Shown piece by piece: positions 1 to 8,895 of a stretch of DNA of 35,127 nt (the stretch's first letter is position 1; each line of letters begins with the position of its first letter). The notes under the pieces are model-generated. The model was not told the origin of the DNA and did not search any database. It worked only from the letters and a program-made list of their open reading frames with translations. Location: contig NZ_QRGC01000040.1 of the NCBI RefSeq assembly GCF_003448965.1, positions 1 through 35,127 on the forward strand, given 5' to 3'. The DNA comes from Oceanicella sp. SM1341 (lineage in GTDB: Bacteria; Pseudomonadota; Alphaproteobacteria; Rhodobacterales; Rhodobacteraceae). A program made the translations under genes and the position numbers.

Positions 1-184
1 GGCGCGCGGAACTCCCCGGGGCGGCTCCCGCGGGCCCGGGCGCGCAGCGCCATCGCGGCCCGCCCCGTGCCAGCCGGTCCGGCCGGCGACCCGGGCGACG
101 GGACACGCCCCCGGCCGCTTGCCAAGCCGGCGGGGGCGTCGCAGGATCGACGGCATCCGCCCGGGGACGGCCCGTGGCCCCCGG

Positions 185-205
185 CCCCCCCCCCCCCCCC
201 CCCCC
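185..205. repeat. Homopolymeric C tract (21 C)
   Basis: An uninterrupted run of 21 C residues lies 70 bases upstream of the preferred GTG start of the HdeD-like gene. Runs this long are prone to slippage during replication and to sequencing error. It sits outside the chosen coding region, where a promoter or leader would be expected. Confidence 0.9.
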
Positions 206-275
206 TCCCGCCTTCGGGAGACCCGATACACATGCTCCGGTTCCGCCTGCCTTCCCGCCGCTTCGGAGACGCCCC

Positions 276-872
276 GTGAGCGTCTCCGTCCCCGCCGCCG
301 CCGCCATCCTGCGCGAGGCGATGCGCGAGAGCGTGCGCCGCCATTCCTTCTGGTACATGGTCCAGGGCGGGCTCATGGCCCTCGCCGGGCTCTGCGCCCT
401 GCTCTTCCCGGTGTTCTCCTCGCTCGCCATAACCCTGGTGCTGGGCTGGCTGCTGGTGATCGGCGGGGTGATGCGCGCCATCGGCCTCATCGCCAGCCGC
501 CACCTGCCGTATTTCTGGCTGCAGGCCATCTCGGTGCTGCTGTCGTTGCTCGTGGGCCTGTTCATCCTGCGCAACACCGGCGAGGGGCTGCTGATGCTCA
601 CCCTGCTGCTGATCATCCTGTTCCTGATCGGCGGCATCTCCCGGGTGATCTTCGCCCTCTCCATCCGCCCCTTCCCGAACTGGGGCTGGGTGCTGCTCAG
701 CGGGGCCGCCTCGGTGGTGCTGGCCTTCTTCCTCTACGCCAGCCTGCCGGTGACGGCGCTCTGGCTGCTGGGCGTCTGCCTCGGCATCGAGCTGCTGGGC
801 GAGGGCGTCTCGCTCGCCTGGCTGGCCTGGAAGGTGCGCCAGCGCCCCCCGCCTGAAGCCGCGCGCGCTTAA
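276..872 (+). CDS. HdeD family (DUF308-type) membrane protein
   Basis: A predicted inner-membrane protein of 198 residues built almost entirely of hydrophobic helices, with about six membrane segments grouped in pairs, for example the stretches containing MALAGLCALLFPVF and LLMLTLLLIILFLIGG. This arrangement and length fit the HdeD/DUF308 family, named after an E. coli acid-resistance protein; the biochemical role of the family is not settled. I chose the GTG at 276 because GGAG lies about seven bases upstream (264-269) and because an earlier in-frame start would translate the poly-C tract into a poly-proline leader. The next gene follows after 59 bases on the same strand. The polysaccharide genes nearby give no direct hint of function. 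Confidence 0.85.
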   Translation: MSVSVPAAAAILREAMRESVRRHSFWYMVQGGLMALAGLCALLFPVFSSLAITLVLGWLLVIGGVMRAIGLIASRHLPYFWLQAISVLLSLLVGLFILRNTGEGLLMLTLLLIILFLIGGISRVIFALSIRPFPNWGWVLLSGAASVVLAFFLYASLPVTALWLLGVCLGIELLGEGVSLAWLAWKVRQRPPPEAARA

Positions 873-884
873 CCGGGTGTTAAG
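868..884 (+). terminator. Small perfect hairpin at the end of the HdeD-like gene
   Basis: CTTAAC (868-873) and GTTAAG (879-884) form a six-base stem with a five-base loop directly over the stop codon. There is no T tract, so this is only a weak candidate terminator or attenuator before the gene at 932. Confidence 0.3.
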
Positions 885-931
885 ACTGGCGGGCCACTCT
901 CGGGTCTTCCTTCCGAAGGGGAGACCCAAGC

Positions 932-2032
932 ATGCCCGACCTTCCCATCCCGGCGCTGCCGCTCGGCCCGGCCGACCTGCTCCTCGCGCTGGCCACGGTG
1001 CTCGCCGCGGCGTTCTGCGGCCTGCTGGCCTGGCGCCTGTCACGGCAGGAGAAGGCCGGCGCCGCCGCCATCGCCGGGCTGAAGGTCGAGATCGCCGGGC
1101 TGCAGGAACGGCTCGCCGCCTCGGCCGAACTGCAGGAGGCCGAGCGCGAGGGCACCCGCCGCTTCGTGGAGGAGACGGTGCGCGACGCCGCCACCATCAC
1201 CGCGACCGAGGTCATCACCCACGCGCGCGACGAGATCGGCAGCCGCACCACCGCCCTCTCGGAGGAGCTGCGCGACGCCATGTCCGAGGCGCTCGCCCGC
1301 CACGGCGCCGAGCTGCGCGGCGAATTCGCCCCCACCATCGAGGAAACCCTGGCCGAGCAGCTGCCGCCCGCCTTCGAGGCCGCCTTTGCCGGGGCCTTCA
1401 GCGATGCCTTCGCCGAGGCCTTCGAGACCCGCTTCCCGACCGCCTTCGCGGAGGCTTTCAGCCCCGCCTTCACACCCGCCTTCGCCCCCGCATTCGAGGA
1501 GGCGCTCGACCGCGAGCGCCTGGCCGACGAACTGGCCGGCATGCTCTCCGGCGCCCTGGCGGAGACCTTCGCCGAGGCCTTCTCCGGCCGGATGGCCGAA
1601 ACCGTCTCCGCCGCCGAGGAAGCCGCCCGCATCCGCATCGAGGCCGAGATCCCCGGCCTGCGCGCCGCCCTCACCGAAACCCTCGCCCCGGTGATCGAGG
1701 CGCGCATCGCCGCCTCCGCCGGCGAATTCCTCGACGAACGGCTGCAGGGCGAGATCGGGGCCCGCCTCGCCCCCGCGGTCGACACCGCGATGGACCGGGC
1801 CGAGAAACTGCTCGCCGCGGACCTGCACGACATGGCCGAGGCCGAACTCGCCCGCGCCCTCGCCCGCACCCCGCTGCCCGCGGCGCCTGAACACCCCCGG
1901 GCCGACCCCGGCCCGGAGCCGGCCCCCGGGCGTCCGACACCCGAACCGGCGCCCCGCGCCTTCACCACCCCTCCCGCCGGCCCGCCCCCCCAGCGCGGCG
2001 GCCTGATCTCGGTCCACTCCGGCCGCCGCTAG
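932..2032 (+). CDS. Membrane-anchored Ala-rich helical protein with xxAF tetrapeptide repeats
   Basis: I do not recognise this 366-residue protein. It starts at an ATG with GGGGAGA upstream. Residues 12-34 form one membrane segment, followed by a charged, helical, coiled-coil-like region. Residues 148-188 carry Phe at every fourth position, eleven times in a row, mostly in an x-x-A-F pattern; two more Phe occur at 213 and 217. In a helix this would place one continuous aromatic stripe along one face. A further charged helical part follows (about 225-310), then a Pro-rich disordered tail of about 60 residues. The architecture (N-terminal anchor, long helix, disordered tail) recalls cell-envelope or membrane-shaping proteins, but that is inference. 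The stop codon lies inside a tandem TAGGCCGC repeat. The antisense frames are also open, a consequence of base composition. Confidence 0.8.
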   Translation: MPDLPIPALPLGPADLLLALATVLAAAFCGLLAWRLSRQEKAGAAAIAGLKVEIAGLQERLAASAELQEAEREGTRRFVEETVRDAATITATEVITHARDEIGSRTTALSEELRDAMSEALARHGAELRGEFAPTIEETLAEQLPPAFEAAFAGAFSDAFAEAFETRFPTAFAEAFSPAFTPAFAPAFEEALDRERLADELAGMLSGALAETFAEAFSGRMAETVSAAEEAARIRIEAEIPGLRAALTETLAPVIEARIAASAGEFLDERLQGEIGARLAPAVDTAMDRAEKLLAADLHDMAEAELARALARTPLPAAPEHPRADPGPEPAPGRPTPEPAPRAFTTPPAGPPPQRGGLISVHSGRR

Positions 2033-2053
2033 GCCGCTAGGCCGCTAGGCCGC
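2030..2053. repeat. Tandem 8-mer TAGGCCGC, three copies
   Basis: Three perfect copies of TAGGCCGC begin exactly at the TAG stop codon of the preceding gene. The unit carries a stop, so copy-number changes would not alter the protein. It runs directly into the 7-mer array. Confidence 0.9.
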
Positions 2054-2054
2054 T

Positions 2055-2128
2055 GAGCCGGGAGCCGGGAGCCGGGAGCCGGGAGCCGGGAGCCGGGAGC
2101 CGGGAGCCGGGAGCCGGGAGCCGGGAGC
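2055..2128. repeat. Tandem 7-mer GAGCCGG, 10.6 copies
   Basis: Ten perfect head-to-tail copies of GAGCCGG plus a partial GAGC. The unit is not a multiple of three and lies outside any supported gene, so it behaves as a noncoding microsatellite-like array between two convergent genes. Confidence 0.95.
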
Positions 2129-2200
2129 GCGCATGCCCTGTCCCCACCCGGTGCGCAACCCCCAGGCCCATCCCTTTCACACCGCCTCTCCCAGGGATTC

Positions 2201-2381
2201 CGCCAGGCGCGAAGGGCCGCGCCCGACCCTGGGTGGGCGCAGGAACACCTGTGGTCAGCGGTTTATCGTGAAAGCCCCGGACGCGGGCTGTGCGGCAACC
2301 GGCATCGCCATCGCGCCCTCCCGGGGGGAGGGTCGGGCGCGGCCCGGGCTGGTCGCCCGGGCGGAAGGGGGAAGCCGGGCG
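2201..2381. repeat. 181-bp dispersed structured repeat, copy 1
   Basis: This block matches 24487-24667 in the same orientation, 160 of 181 positions identical without gaps by manual alignment. Perfect 16-base inverted arms GGGCCGCGCCCGACCC (2214-2229) and its complement (2330-2345) enclose about 100 bases. Two local hairpins follow: CCCTCCC/GGGAGGG (2316-2332) and CCCGGGC/GCCCGGG (2343-2361). The 61 bases at 2303-2363 are identical in both copies, while differences cluster in the loop at about 2243-2300. Conserved arms with a variable loop suggest a mobile noncoding repeat (MITE- or REP-like) or a structured RNA. Confidence 0.9.
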
Positions 2382-2528
2382 TCCTGGCCGCGCCGATCAG
2401 GCAATCACGATCCCCGGAGCAACGCCCGGGCCCCGCGCCGGCGGAGGCCCTCCGGGGCCTTCGCCACGCCCGGCGAGCTGCGGGGGCGCAAGCCCCCTCG
2501 GCGAGGCGGGCGTCCCTCCGCCGATGCG

Positions 2529-2548
2529 GCACGCCCCCCGCCCGTGGA
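2529..2548. repeat. 20-bp direct repeat, copy a
   Basis: GCACGCCCCCCGCCCGTGGA occurs here and again at 2594-2613, 65 bases apart, downstream of the recombinase gene. The function is unknown. Confidence 0.8.
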
Positions 2549-2593
2549 CCGCGCTCCACGAGACAGCCCTCGGGCCCGCAAGCGGCATCATCA

Positions 2594-2613
2594 GCACGCC
2601 CCCCGCCCGTGGA
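2594..2613. repeat. 20-bp direct repeat, copy b
   Basis: A perfect second copy of the 20-mer at 2529-2548, followed by a near match (GCGC against CGCG). Confidence 0.8.
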
Positions 2614-2752
2614 GCGCAGTACGGGAGTTCAACCCGACACATCCGCGGGACACATGCCCTCGGCATGCCGCTCCGCGGGGCGGGAGATGACGGCCCGGCG
2701 ATGGCTCTGCGCCGAGGCGGACCGTCAGCCGAAGGCACCGGACCCCGGCAGA

Positions 2753-3838
2753 TCAGCCGTCGCCCCGCTTCGCGGCCGCGGGTTTCGCCGGCCGGTCCAG
2801 CAGGTCGGTGGCCGGGTTCACCGCGATGTCCACGTCGTCGTAGTAGCGCTGCGCCTGGGCCATGGAGCGGTGCAGCGACAGGCGCATCGCCGCCTGGATC
2901 GGCGCCCCGTCCAGCGCCGCCTGGGTGAGGAAGCCCGAGCGCAGCCCGTGCGCCGAGGCAAAGCCCGGCGGAAACCCCGCCCGCGCCAGCCGCAGCCGCA
3001 GGATCGCCCGCACCCCGTCCGGCGACAGCCGCCGCTCCAGCACCCGCCCGGATTTCGAGATCGGCCGGAACAGCGGCCCCCCCGTCACCCCCGCGGCATC
3101 GATCCAGGCCACCACCGCCCGCGCCGCCCGGCCCTTGAGCACCAGCCGCGGCGTGGCCCCGCGGCCCGTGGTCTTGGTCTCGAGCAGCGACAGCCAGACC
3201 AGCCCCTTGGCGTCGAACTCGGAAATATCGACATCCTCGCGCATCAGCCCGGAGATCTCCGAGCGCCGCCGCCCGCCCGAGGCCCAGCCCAGCATCAGCA
3301 CCGCCCGGTCGCGCAGCCCGCGCAGGCCGGGCCCGCAGGCGGCGAGCATCGCCTCCAGCACCGGGCGGGTGATCGGGTTGGCCGAGCGGCGCTGCGGCCG
3401 CCGCGCCTGCGCCCGCCGCCCGCGCGCCCGCGCCTGGGCGATGAGCGGCGCCTCGAAGGGCGAGGGCAGGTTGCGCATGCGGTGGAAGGCCCGCCAGGTG
3501 GCGATGCGCCGGTCGAGCGTGGCCGGGCTGGGCGGAGCGGTGTCGCGGCGCAGCCCGCGGGCCACCAGCGCCCCGGCCACCGCCTGCGCGGCGGGCCCGG
3601 CATCGCCGGTATGCTCGAGCACGAAGCGCAGCGCCACCGCCTCGCTCTCCGGCCAGGCGAGAGCGGCCCCGAAGGCTTCCTGCTTCCAGGCGGCGATATA
3701 GGCGAGATCGCGCTCGTAGGCGCGCAGCGTGTTGGGGGCGGTGCCGCGGATGTAGAGCTCGGTGAGCGCCGCGGCATCCTCGGCCGGGAGCCCCGCCACC
3801 GGCAGGCTCAGCGCCCCTGCTGCCGCCACTTCGCTCAT
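2753..3838 (-). CDS. Tyrosine recombinase / site-specific integrase
   Basis: A 361-residue phage-integrase-family enzyme expected to cut and rejoin DNA through a covalent 3'-phosphotyrosine. All catalytic elements are visible: the Arg of GGRRRSE (about 190-192), the beta-hairpin Lys in ETKTTGRG (222), H297-x-x-R300 in AHGLRSGF, His323 in SLHRS, and the Tyr nucleophile in RYYDD (332/333). The N-terminal part (about 25-130) is the usual SAM-like core-binding domain. The ATG at 3838 has GGAAGGGG upstream; a longer in-frame extension would be Arg-rich and without support. It lies 139 bases after the glycosyltransferase operon on the same strand, across a hairpin. Nothing shows which site it acts on; no tRNA or clear att site was seen. 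Confidence 0.9.
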   Translation of the reverse strand: MSEVAAAGALSLPVAGLPAEDAAALTELYIRGTAPNTLRAYERDLAYIAAWKQEAFGAALAWPESEAVALRFVLEHTGDAGPAAQAVAGALVARGLRRDTAPPSPATLDRRIATWRAFHRMRNLPSPFEAPLIAQARARGRRAQARRPQRRSANPITRPVLEAMLAACGPGLRGLRDRAVLMLGWASGGRRRSEISGLMREDVDISEFDAKGLVWLSLLETKTTGRGATPRLVLKGRAARAVVAWIDAAGVTGGPLFRPISKSGRVLERRLSPDGVRAILRLRLARAGFPPGFASAHGLRSGFLTQAALDGAPIQAAMRLSLHRSMAQAQRYYDDVDIAVNPATDLLDRPAKPAAAKRGDG

Positions 3839-3888
3839 CCTCGCCCCTTCCCGTGCCGCCCGGCCCGGGCCAAGGCTGCCCGGTTTCG

Positions 3889-3912
3889 CCCGGCGGCGCA
3901 ACTGCCGCCGGG
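3889..3912. terminator. Hairpin between glycosyltransferase and recombinase genes
   Basis: CCCGGCGGC and GCCGCCGGG form a perfect nine-base stem with a six-base loop. No T tract follows on the minus strand, so intrinsic termination is uncertain; it may attenuate read-through from the glycosyltransferase operon. Confidence 0.4.
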
Positions 3913-3977
3913 CCGGGAGCCCGGGCGTCGCGCGGCCCCGGCCGGGCCGGAACCGCGTCTGCCGTCTCCGGCGCGCG

Positions 3978-4994
3978 TCAGTTGCGCGCCTGCCGGCCCG
4001 CCACGTACTGCAGCGCGGGCTGCACCCAGGGGGCATGCTGGTAGGCGATCTCCGCCCAGTGTTCGTCCAGCGGCTTCAGGTAGCGCGGGTCCAGCCCGTT
4101 GACCAGCGCCCGGATCGCCTGGCCGTAGGCGAAGGCATGGTCGTGCGAGACGCTCTCCTCGCACCATTTCAGCAGCTTGAAGGCCGAGGCCAGCACCAGG
4201 CTGCGCAGCACCACGTCCTGGAAATACTCCGAGAAGGAGAACAGGTGCAGCGCGTTCGTCGCGGTGGAGATCGCGTCGAAGCGGGTGGTGGAGGTGCCGG
4301 AGGTGATCTGCGGCCGGCCGTAGCGGCGGAAATAGGTGAAGGTGGGCAGCTCGGTGAGCGCGTAGCTGCGCATGTTGGTGAGCAGCCCGTAATGCATGAT
4401 CATGTCCTCGAAGAACAGACCCGCCGGGAAGCGCAGCTTGTGCTGCTCGAGGAAGCCGCGGCGCACCATCTTGTTGGCGCATTGCGGCTCCACGCAGGCC
4501 AGCTCGCGCATGGCCGAGACCCAGAGCTTCGGGTCGCCCGAGGAGACCATGCGCGCCATGCGGTTGGTGATCAGCCGCTCGAAATGGTCCTGGTCGTAGA
4601 AGGAGCCGGTCTCCTTGCGCACTTCCTGCAGCACGCCGGGCGAGAACACCACGTCCACGTCGTCCTTCGCCGCCGCCATCATGGTCTGGAAGGCCCAGGT
4701 CGGGCGGGTGTCGTCGGCATCGAGGAAGCAGACGTAATCGCCCCGCGCCACGTTCAGCGCGCGGTTGCGCGCCGAGGACAGCCCGTCATTGGCCTGGCGG
4801 ATGTGCAGGATGCGCTCGTCCTTGAAGGTGTGCAGCGTCTCGCGGGTTTCCTCCGAGGCGCCGTCGTCCACGAGCAGGATCTCGAAATCCCCGAAGGACT
4901 GGGTCAGCAGGGATTCGATCGAGACACGGGCGAGCGGGCCTTCGTTGTAGGCGGTGACGATGCAGGAGATGCGCGGATTCTTGTCTTCGGCCAT
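3978..4994 (-). CDS. Family 2 glycosyltransferase
   Basis: A cytoplasmic GT-A-fold glycosyltransferase of 338 residues. The N-terminus shows the family-2 signature: ISCIVTAYNEG (about 9-19), the ILLVDDGASEET nucleotide-binding stretch, LSSARNRAL, and the metal-binding DXD-type motif LDADD (about 95-99). The C-terminal half, with AGLFFEDMIMHYGLL, carries the acceptor-side acidic residues typical of these enzymes. The ATG lies only 3 bases after the stop of the upstream glycosyltransferase, implying translational coupling. With the mutase gene at the head of the operon, it may build a galactofuranose-containing polysaccharide; the sugar specificity is inference. Confidence 0.92.
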   Translation of the reverse strand: MAEDKNPRISCIVTAYNEGPLARVSIESLLTQSFGDFEILLVDDGASEETRETLHTFKDERILHIRQANDGLSSARNRALNVARGDYVCFLDADDTRPTWAFQTMMAAAKDDVDVVFSPGVLQEVRKETGSFYDQDHFERLITNRMARMVSSGDPKLWVSAMRELACVEPQCANKMVRRGFLEQHKLRFPAGLFFEDMIMHYGLLTNMRSYALTELPTFTYFRRYGRPQITSGTSTTRFDAISTATNALHLFSFSEYFQDVVLRSLVLASAFKLLKWCEESVSHDHAFAYGQAIRALVNGLDPRYLKPLDEHWAEIAYQHAPWVQPALQYVAGRQARN

Positions 4995-4997
4995 GCC

Positions 4998-7013
4998 TTA
5001 GCTTGCCTTTCTCATGGACTGACGCATGCGGAGGATGTCCGGATGGTACAGCTCCCCATTGAAATACGCCCAGAACGCCCCGGCGCTGATGCCTTCCAGC
5101 TTCCTGGTCTCGTCGCGGTAGTAGAAATCGAAATCCGGGTGCTTCACCCGCGGCAGCAGGTCCTCGATGGTCTCGCGCCCGTAGGTCTTGGCGATGCCGA
5201 CGCAGAAGCGCGCATTGGCGCGCAGGAAGCTCTCCACCAGGTCGGCGCGCAGCACGCTGGCCGACCAGGAGACCGAATCCACGATCGATTCCGCGTAGGG
5301 CCGGAAGTTCGGCCAGCGCTCGGCGATGGAGCGGCGGATGAGCATCTGGAACATGAACAGCATGTAGAAATGCCGCTCGTCGCCCTGCTTGATGTCCTGG
5401 GCCGCGTGCTGGCGGTAGTGGTACTTGTGATGCGGCAGCATCATCACGTCGCGCGCCGCGGTGAGGGTGAACATCTGGAAGATGTAGTCGTCGTAGGCGC
5501 GGACGTTCTCGGGGAAGTAGATGTTCTTCGCGTCGAGGAAGTCGCGGCGGTAGACCTTGCGCCAGATCGAGGGCTGGCCCTTGATGATCTCCCAGGACTG
5601 CAGGCGGATGAGCTCCTGGCCCTTGAAGGAATCCCGCGGGTAGTCCTTGAACAGGTCTTCCTCGTAGCTGTCGTAATAGGGGGTCTTGAGGCTCTCGTCG
5701 TAGAAGTCGAAGCCTGCCTGGGTCATCTCGCAGCCCGAGTAGAGCGCGAGGTCGTAGAGATCGCCGAAGAAGCCGGGGGTGACGAAGTCATCCGCGTCCA
5801 CGAAGGCGATATGGGTGGCGTCCGAGACCAGGCGGCCGTAGTTGCGCGCCGAGGCGCAGCCGCCGTTGGGCTTGCGCTCCACGCGCACCCGCGGCTCGTT
5901 CTTGAAATGCTCGGCCGCGGCCTCGCCCGAGCCGTCGCTGGAGCCGTCGTCCACGATGATCACGCGCACGTCGTCGCGGCCCTCGCACAGCAGCGATTCC
6001 GCGCAGGGGATGAGGTATTCGCCGGTGTTGTAGGCGGCCACGGTCACGTCCACGCCGTGCCGGCGCCCGGAGACGTCGATGGCAGCATTGTGGTTCAGCG
6101 TCCAGTTCGGCGGCGACCAGATCTGCGCGTTGGCGCAGGGGAACACCCGGTTGCCCGGCACGATCTCCATCGCCGCGGTCCACAGCGACAGGTTGGCCCG
6201 GCGCGCCTCGCTCAGCCCGTCGATCACGTCGCCGAGCACCTCGAAGGCGAGCCCGCCCTGCACCAGCACCGCGCCGCGGCCGTTCTGCAGCACGCGGGTG
6301 ATCTCCTCCTTGGTCGCGATCTCGACCTTGGAGATGTTGTTGGCCTTGGCGATGGCCTCCATCGCGCTGGCGGTCTCCTTGTTCGGCGCGAGCTTGAGCA
6401 GGCGCACCTCCGGCAGCAGCACCTTGGCGGTGAGCGCGAAGAGCAGCGTGTTGGGCTCGATGTCGATGATCACCAGCGGCTTGCCGGCCTGGGCGATCGG
6501 CCGCGAGGTCATGAAGCGCACGTAGACGCCGGGGTCGTTCTTCGCGGCCTCGGCGAGCTTCTTGCAGGTCTCCTCCTTCACCTCGGCCGGCAGCTTGAGA
6601 TCGCGGTGCGCGATGCGCACCGTGCTCACCCGCTCGGGCTTCACCTCGATCTCGGAGGTCTTGACCTTCTTGGGGCGGAAGGCCTCCCAGGTGGCGTGGT
6701 TGCCGTCCGGCTTCAGCTCCACCTCGTTCTCGGAGACATACATCTCGAATTCATGCACCTTGCCGAGGATCGAGACCGAGGCGATGCGGTCCTTCACCGT
6801 CACCTCGAAGTCCTGGACCTGGTCCATGGGCACGGGCAGCTCGAAGACCTCCTCCTCGCCCCAGTCCCATTTCTCCATCGAGTTGAGGCTGTAGGTGTTC
6901 TCCGCGCGGCGGAAGGTGATGTGGAACGGCCGGTCGCCCTCGCTCACGCGCAGCTCGAAATGCGCGTTCGGCCACAGCCCCTGTTCCAGTCTGGTCGTGA
7001 ATGTCGCTGTCAT
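4998..7013 (-). CDS. Large family 2 glycosyltransferase with unrecognised N-terminal half
   Basis: A 671-residue protein. From about residue 320 it is a GT2 domain: VDVTVAAYNTGEYL, VRVIIVDDGSSDGSGE, GCASARNYGRL and the metal-binding FVDADDFV, followed by a long C-terminal region with AYDDYIFQMF and KYHYRQH. The first ~310 residues belong to no family I recognise: a beta-rich start (FELRVSEGDRPFHITFRRAENTYS) resembling an immunoglobulin-like or carbohydrate-binding module, then a segment with Rossmann-like alternation (KPLVIIDIEPN, VRLLKLAPNKE, GAVLVQGGLAFEVL). I chose the ATG at 7013, with AAGGGG about 13 bases upstream; a GTG at 7073 in frame would add 20 residues. It sits 182 bases downstream of the mutase gene, across a palindrome. 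Confidence 0.9.
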   Translation of the reverse strand: MTATFTTRLEQGLWPNAHFELRVSEGDRPFHITFRRAENTYSLNSMEKWDWGEEEVFELPVPMDQVQDFEVTVKDRIASVSILGKVHEFEMYVSENEVELKPDGNHATWEAFRPKKVKTSEIEVKPERVSTVRIAHRDLKLPAEVKEETCKKLAEAAKNDPGVYVRFMTSRPIAQAGKPLVIIDIEPNTLLFALTAKVLLPEVRLLKLAPNKETASAMEAIAKANNISKVEIATKEEITRVLQNGRGAVLVQGGLAFEVLGDVIDGLSEARRANLSLWTAAMEIVPGNRVFPCANAQIWSPPNWTLNHNAAIDVSGRRHGVDVTVAAYNTGEYLIPCAESLLCEGRDDVRVIIVDDGSSDGSGEAAAEHFKNEPRVRVERKPNGGCASARNYGRLVSDATHIAFVDADDFVTPGFFGDLYDLALYSGCEMTQAGFDFYDESLKTPYYDSYEEDLFKDYPRDSFKGQELIRLQSWEIIKGQPSIWRKVYRRDFLDAKNIYFPENVRAYDDYIFQMFTLTAARDVMMLPHHKYHYRQHAAQDIKQGDERHFYMLFMFQMLIRRSIAERWPNFRPYAESIVDSVSWSASVLRADLVESFLRANARFCVGIAKTYGRETIEDLLPRVKHPDFDFYYRDETRKLEGISAGAFWAYFNGELYHPDILRMRQSMRKAS

Positions 7014-7149
7014 CTTCGGATACCGCCCCTTAGCCCTTGCTGCCGCGCAGTTCGAGGCGGGGGCCGCTTGCACGTCCCCCGGCCTCGCCTCGTCCTGAAA
7101 TTCGATATCTGTTCATCATCATCCCCCGATGATCGCCGAAATCGCCGAA

Positions 7150-7171
7150 GGGCTCCCGCCGGCGGGAGCCC
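7150..7171 (-). terminator. 22-bp perfect palindrome after the mutase gene
   Basis: Arms GGGCTCCCGCC and GGCGGGAGCCC abut with no loop, 25 bases past the mutase stop. Reading the minus strand, the following bases include short T runs (TTCGGCGATTTCGG). It may terminate or attenuate transcription before the large glycosyltransferase. Confidence 0.55.
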
Positions 7172-7195
7172 GATGCCAGGCCGGAGCCGGCCGGT

Positions 7196-8895
<1,700 letters not shown>

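Larger units (their letters stand above)
2129..2752. other. Noncoding region between convergent genes
   Basis: No convincing gene is visible between the tandem array and the recombinase stop. Short frames here lack ribosome-binding sites and recognisable products. The region holds the 181-bp dispersed repeat, a 20-base direct repeat pair, and a small hairpin (CATGCC-CTC-GGCATG) near 2652-2666. Confidence 0.7.

Noticed and set aside
1-184. Possible gene end or start at the left edge
   Set aside because: Open frames reach the edge on both strands, but none has a recognisable product or ribosome-binding site; too little sequence to judge.
880-2017. Two long open frames antisense to the Ala-rich protein gene
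   Set aside because: They mirror the GC-rich codon pattern of the plus-strand gene, give low-complexity Gly/Arg/Ser-rich products and lack ribosome-binding sites.
2133-2738. Several short open frames over the 181-bp repeat and its counterpart at 24487-24795
   Set aside because: They owe their similarity to the shared noncoding repeat, conflict with each other and lack start signals.
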